A stretch of 7,689 bases of DNA from Rhodospirillales bacterium (GTDB taxonomy: Bacteria > Pseudomonadota > Alphaproteobacteria > Rhodospirillales > Casp-alpha2): the NCBI GenBank assembly GCA_016187325.1, contig JACPJY010000321.1:1-7689 (forward strand), read 5' to 3'. Shown here piece by piece: positions 4,551 through 7,689 of the stretch. The position numbers and the translations under genes are program-made. The number at the start of each line of letters is the position of its first letter. Position 1 is the stretch's first letter. A model generated the notes under the pieces. It saw only the letters and a program-made list of their open reading frames with translations. It did not search any database and had not been told where the DNA came from.

Positions 4551-6494
4551 ATGTTTCGACTTGTTCGCTTTTTCCTTTTTACGAGCGTGATCGCCGCGGT
4601 CGTGGTTACGATCTCGGTCGTTGCCTACCGAAAAGACGAGGTGCAGCGGCTGATCGACGTAGCAGAAGGGCAAAACGTGATCCTGGCGCGATCCTTCGCC
4701 AACACGATCTGGCCACAGTTTTCATCGTTTATTACATCCATCGCCGCTTCGGAAAGAGAAGCGTTGCAGGCACGGCCCGAAACGCACGCACTCCGCGAGG
4801 TCCTGATGGAGCTGGCGATCGGACTGCCCGTCGTGAAAGTCCAAATCTTCAACCTCGATGGTCTCACGGTCTATTCCACCGAACCCGATGACATGGGTGT
4901 GTATGGGAAGAACAACCCAGGATTCATCGCCGCGGCGTGGCAGGGGAAGCCCGCGAGCAAGCTCACATTCCGCAACCAGATGAGCACGTTCGAGGGAAGG
5001 ATCATGGACCGGGATCTCGTTGAAACGTACTTGCCCATCCGCGTCGGCAACGGGCCCATCGAAGGGGTTTTTGAACTCTACTCCGACGTGACGCCTTTGG
5101 TGACCAGGATCAAGACTTCCACAACAAATCTGATGGTCGGCTTTGCTGTCGTTTTCGGGTTTCTATACGTGATCCTGTTCATCGTCGTCCGACTGGCCGA
5201 TCGCACCATTAAACAGCAGTATGCCGACATCTCCGAGAAAAATACGAAACTCGAACGGGAAGTTGCCGCGCGAAAGCGGACTGAAACGGCGCTGACGAAG
5301 GCACATGAGGAGCTGGAGCAACGCGTCGACGAAAGGACTCGCAAACTCACCGAGGAAATTGCCGAGCGCCGGCGGGCCGAAGATAGCCTGCGCAAGCAAT
5401 CGCGCGCCGTGGAACAAAGCCCGGCCATGACGGTCATCACCGATATCGAAGGTAGGATCGAATATGTGAACCCCCGATTCACGCAGGTCACGGGATATAC
5501 CCTCGAAGAAATATCCGGAAAGACACCCCGTATCCTGAAGTCAGGCGAAATGCCGGCCAATGAGTATGAAACGTTATGGAGAACCATTGCAGCGGGCAAG
5601 GAATGGCAGGGCGAGATGCACAACCGAAAAAAAAACGGAGAACTCTATTGGGCCCTGACATCCATTTCGCCGATTACAAACCAGAACGGCGAAGTGACAC
5701 ATTTTCTGGGTATTTCCGAAGACGTCACCCAACGCAAACTGGTTGAAGAGGACGCCCGGCTGCATCGCAACGAACTTGCGCACGCCGGTCGAGTTATCGT
5801 CGTGGGAGAGATGGCGACGAGCCTGGCTCACGAACTCAATCAACCCCTCACCGTCATCTCGGGATGCGCCCAAGTCTGTCTGGACAAGCTGCGCTCGGGC
5901 AACGGAAGGCCAGAGGAAATGCGAGACTCGGTGGAGCAGATCGCCGAGCAAGCGCAGCATGCCAGCGAGATCATCCGCCGCATCCGCCGCTTCCTTCGTA
6001 AGGAAGAGAACGAAAGACGCCTCATCGACATGAACGACGCGATCCATGGTGTCGAGAACCTGCTTCGCGTCGACGCCCGCGAGCAGGGGGCCGCAATCGA
6101 GCTGGACCTCGCCGACGGGCTGCCGGCAGTCAAGGCTGACCTAATCCAGCTTCAGCAAGTCGTCCTGAACCTTGCCCACAATGGGATGGAAGCCATGGCC
6201 GGATGCAGGTCCGGGCAACGGCACCTCACGATCCAGACATTGGCGGCCCATGGCGGTGCGGTCGAAGTGGCCGTGCACGACACGGGACACGGAGTCCCCG
6301 CCGAGATTCTCGCCCGCATCTTCGATCCCTTCTTCACCACCAAGGCCAGCGGGTTGGGCATGGGGCTCGCCATCAGTCGCTCGATCGTCGAGGACCACGG
6401 CGGAAGGCTCTGGGCTGCCTCGAACGACGGGATTGGCGCCGTGTTCCGTTTCACTTTGCCAAGAGCCAAGGATGCCCGCCCCAGTGACCGCTGA
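4551..6494 (+). CDS. Membrane sensor histidine kinase (Cache/PDC-like, PAS, FixL-type core)
   Basis: This 647-residue inner-membrane kinase should autophosphorylate on His427 and pass the phosphate to the regulator encoded next. Domains in order: TM1 (about 7-25); a periplasmic region (about 28-192) resembling a PDC/Cache sensor (VQIFNLDGLTVYST, then VETYLPIRV and GVFELYSDV); TM2 (about 194-214); a coiled coil (about 222-285); a PAS domain (about 285-394) ending in HFLGISEDVTQRK; a dimerisation helix with GEMATSLAHELNQPL (419-433); and the ATPase domain with N box Asn544, DTGHG (577-581), FDPFFTTK (591-598) and GLGMGL (601-606). The core resembles FixL-type kinases that use FixJ partners. The PAS has a W-x-G...NRKKNG stretch as in NifL-like flavin-binding PAS domains, but a cofactor is not proven. 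A run of nine A bases (5627-5635) lies in the PAS. The periplasmic ligand is unknown. Confidence 0.93.
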   Translation: MFRLVRFFLFTSVIAAVVVTISVVAYRKDEVQRLIDVAEGQNVILARSFANTIWPQFSSFITSIAASEREALQARPETHALREVLMELAIGLPVVKVQIFNLDGLTVYSTEPDDMGVYGKNNPGFIAAAWQGKPASKLTFRNQMSTFEGRIMDRDLVETYLPIRVGNGPIEGVFELYSDVTPLVTRIKTSTTNLMVGFAVVFGFLYVILFIVVRLADRTIKQQYADISEKNTKLEREVAARKRTETALTKAHEELEQRVDERTRKLTEEIAERRRAEDSLRKQSRAVEQSPAMTVITDIEGRIEYVNPRFTQVTGYTLEEISGKTPRILKSGEMPANEYETLWRTIAAGKEWQGEMHNRKKNGELYWALTSISPITNQNGEVTHFLGISEDVTQRKLVEEDARLHRNELAHAGRVIVVGEMATSLAHELNQPLTVISGCAQVCLDKLRSGNGRPEEMRDSVEQIAEQAQHASEIIRRIRRFLRKEENERRLIDMNDAIHGVENLLRVDAREQGAAIELDLADGLPAVKADLIQLQQVVLNLAHNGMEAMAGCRSGQRHLTIQTLAAHGGAVEVAVHDTGHGVPAEILARIFDPFFTTKASGLGMGLAISRSIVEDHGGRLWAASNDGIGAVFRFTLPRAKDARPSDR

Positions 6495-7095
6495 GAAAAC
6501 CGTATATGTGGTCGATGACAACGCGGCCGTTCGCCGTTTTCTCAGCGGGCTGATTCGGTCCGTCGGCTTGAGGGTGGAGACCTATGCCACGGCACAGGAA
6601 TTCCTCGATGCTTACGAAGCAGGTTCGCCGGGATGCTTGCTGCTCGACATTCGCATGCCGGGCATGAGCGGCCTCGAACTGCAGGCCGAGCTCGAAAGGC
6701 GGGAGATAGACCTACCGGTCATCATCCTTACCGGTCACGGCGATGTCAAAGTCGCTGTCCATGCCATGAAGGCGGGCGCCATCGACTTCATCGAAAAACC
6801 GTTCAACAATGAGCTTCTCTTGCATGGGCTCCAGAAGGCGATCGCCGACAGTCTTCGTTCCGGCGGCGCCCGCCTCCGGCGGCAGGAAATCCTACAGCGG
6901 GTGGAGACGCTGACGAATCGCGAGCGCCAAGTGCTGGACATAGTCGCTGCTGGAGAGACCAACAAAGGGGTCGCCCGCCGCCTCGGCATCAGCGAAAAGA
7001 CCGTCGAGATCCACCGCGCCAAGGTCATGGAAAAAATGCAAGCCAAGTCGCTGGCCGAACTCGTCAAAATGGCGGCGGTTTTGGAAGCCGAGTAG
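6472..7095 (+). CDS. FixJ/NarL-family response regulator
   Basis: This 207-residue regulator has a receiver domain (about 9-125) and a LuxR-type helix-turn-helix (about 146-203). Receiver residues are all present: the acidic pair Asp15-Asp16 (VVDDN), the phosphorylated Asp59 (LLDIRMPGMSG), Thr87 (ILTGHG) and Lys109 (EKPF). The output domain shows LTNRERQVLDIVAAGETNKGVARRLGISEKTVEIHRAKVMEKM, cited here by its parts LTNRERQVL (147-155) and LGISEKTVEIHRAKV (171-185), typical of DNA-binding FixJ relatives. The ATG at 6472 overlaps the kinase gene by 23 nt, so translation is probably coupled. A GTG at 6484 (in frame, AAGGA 11 nt upstream) is an alternative start and would remove four residues. The open frame extends further upstream, but that part is a shadow of the kinase. 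The likely target is its own operon or the cupredoxin gene downstream, an inference from position only. Confidence 0.94.
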   Translation: MPAPVTAEKTVYVVDDNAAVRRFLSGLIRSVGLRVETYATAQEFLDAYEAGSPGCLLLDIRMPGMSGLELQAELERREIDLPVIILTGHGDVKVAVHAMKAGAIDFIEKPFNNELLLHGLQKAIADSLRSGGARLRRQEILQRVETLTNRERQVLDIVAAGETNKGVARRLGISEKTVEIHRAKVMEKMQAKSLAELVKMAAVLEAE

Positions 7096-7139
7096 GGGAA
7101 GTCCCGTAACAGTTCTACGGGGACCCCCCGATATCTTTT
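7095..7139 (+). terminator. Possible terminator, or operator, after the regulator gene
   Basis: Starting at the last base of the regulator stop codon, GGGG (7095-7098) and GTCCCGTA (7101-7108) can pair with TACGGGGAC (7116-7124) and CCCC (7125-7128). This gives about 12 pairs with a 2-nt and a 1-nt bulge around a 7-nt loop, followed by CGATATCTTTT. The core CCCGTA-N7-TACGGG (7103-7121) is also a perfect 19-nt dyad of the size bound by LuxR-type response-regulator dimers. It may therefore be an operator for the downstream gene instead of, or as well as, a terminator. The T run is not immediate. Confidence 0.45.
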
Positions 7140-7168
7140 CTTCTTCGCCGAATTTTAGCATGGCGCCT

Positions 7169-7188
7169 GGGGATCATCGAGATTCCCC
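7169..7188. repeat. Inverted repeat upstream of the cupredoxin gene
   Basis: GGGGA (7169-7173) and TCCCC (7184-7188) form a dyad around a 10-nt centre, about 50 nt before the cupredoxin start codon. Its 20-nt span suits a dimeric regulator such as the FixJ-type protein encoded just upstream. No clear -35/-10 pair could be placed here, so the gene's promoter may depend on an activator. This is inference from position and symmetry only. Confidence 0.3.
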
Positions 7189-7238
7189 CGGTTGAATGGT
7201 GCCAGCGATCTTTAGGCTGGACATGAAGGAGATTTGAA

Positions 7239-7689
7239 ATGCGTAAATTAGCTCTCTCTACAATCTTGGCCTCCGGGACGGCTTTGTTCCTGAGCGCGAA
7301 CGCGTTCGCGGTCGATCTGTCCGCGCAAAAACCGATCGAGATCCGGGTGGAGATGGGAAAGGCAAGCGGTAACGCTAACGACCCCACCAACCACAGGTTC
7401 CTTCCAGACAAGCTGATCCTCGAAACCGGCAAGCTGTACCGACTCGTTCTCCATAACCCGAGCAACAGCCCACACTACTTCTTCTCCAACGGCTTGGCGG
7501 CCAAGGTGTGGACCCGCAAGGCTCAGGTCATGGATGAGGTCGGTTCCGGCCGCAAGGCTATCGCCGAGATCAAAGGCATGACCCGCGAGATCGAGGTCTA
7601 CCCCGGCGGTACCGCCGAATGGTGGTTCGTGCCGGTCGCGACGGGCACCCTTACCGACGTCATCTGCACCATCAAGGAGAAGGATGGCA
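7239..7689 (+). CDS. Exported cupredoxin-like protein, 3' end cut by the window
   Basis: The frame is open from ATG 7239 to the window end, showing 150 residues and no stop. An excellent ribosome binding site, AAGGAGA (7226-7232), lies 6 nt before the ATG. A Sec-type signal peptide covers about residues 1-24 (MRKLALSTILA, hydrophobic stretch, cleavage after AFA), so the mature protein is periplasmic. The mature part is beta-rich: NHRFLPDKLILETGKLYRLVLHN (about 51-73; cited to show the strand pattern), SPHYFFSN (77-84) and PGGTAEWWFVP (122-132). His79 is a candidate first copper ligand, and Cys143 (DVICTI) a candidate second in the usual cupredoxin C-x(n)-H-x(n)-M end; the remaining ligands would lie beyond the window. 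Possible roles are electron transfer or copper handling. It lies 143 nt downstream of the kinase-regulator pair and may be its target. Family assignment is moderately sure; function is not. Confidence 0.75.
   Translation, partial: MRKLALSTILASGTALFLSANAFAVDLSAQKPIEIRVEMGKASGNANDPTNHRFLPDKLILETGKLYRLVLHNPSNSPHYFFSNGLAAKVWTRKAQVMDEVGSGRKAIAEIKGMTREIEVYPGGTAEWWFVPVATGTLTDVICTIKEKDG

Noticed and set aside
4205..4891. Open frame of 228 codons on the + strand
   Set aside because: It overlaps the first 340 nt of the kinase gene in a different frame, shows no known motif and has an implausible Arg/Pro-rich C-terminus. The kinase N-terminus with its TM segment is clearly the real reading.
6172..6471. 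Extension of the response regulator frame upstream of 6472
   Set aside because: The added 100 residues are the alternate-frame reading of the kinase ATPase domain and match no receiver-domain N-terminus. The REC domain begins just after 6472.
1..7689. CRISPR arrays, insertion sequences or rRNA
   Set aside because: No regularly spaced repeats, transposase frames, terminal repeats or rRNA-like segments were seen.

Overview
The window looks like the chromosome of a GC-rich alphaproteobacterium, probably in or near the Rhodospirillales. This is inferred from the gene order hisD - UPF0262 - low-molecular-weight phosphatase - infA - maf - rng - yacG - tRNA-Phe, a typical alphaproteobacterial arrangement, and from the IF-1 and UPF0262 sequences, which read as alphaproteobacterial. 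All genes are on the + strand.

Bases 1-4084 are a conserved housekeeping block. It opens with the last 68 codons of histidinol dehydrogenase, followed closely by a UPF0262 protein and a CX5RS low-molecular-weight phosphatase. A bulged hairpin with a T run (1159-1188) may end this unit. A promoter-like sequence (1223-1252) with a 12-bp palindrome in its spacer precedes infA. The Maf nucleotide pyrophosphatase, an RNase G/E-family endonuclease lacking the usual CPxC zinc-link motif, and the zinc protein YacG follow. The block closes with a strong sigma70-type promoter (TGGACA-17-TATAAG) and a complete tRNA-Phe(GAA) with encoded CCA.

Bases 4085-4550 hold no convincing gene. They contain a partial repeat of the tRNA T arm, a pair of adjacent inverted repeats, and a promoter-like sequence (TTGGCG-17-TAAAAT) leading into the next operon.

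Bases 4551-7689 are an accessory-looking signalling module. A 647-residue membrane histidine kinase (periplasmic Cache/PDC-like sensor, two TM helices, coiled coil, PAS, FixL-type kinase core) overlaps by 23 nt a 207-residue FixJ/NarL-family response regulator. After a 143-nt spacer carrying two inverted repeats comes an exported cupredoxin-like protein, cut by the window end. Base composition falls after the tRNA: counted lines in the linker/PAS part of the kinase gene are about 48-53% G+C, against about 68% in one counted rng line and about 57-75% in the kinase core.

The first block serves histidine synthesis, translation initiation, nucleotide-pool cleaning, RNA processing and gyrase control. 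The second is inferred to be a sensor-regulator pair that may control the neighbouring copper or redox protein. The signal is unknown, and this module is the best candidate for something undescribed.
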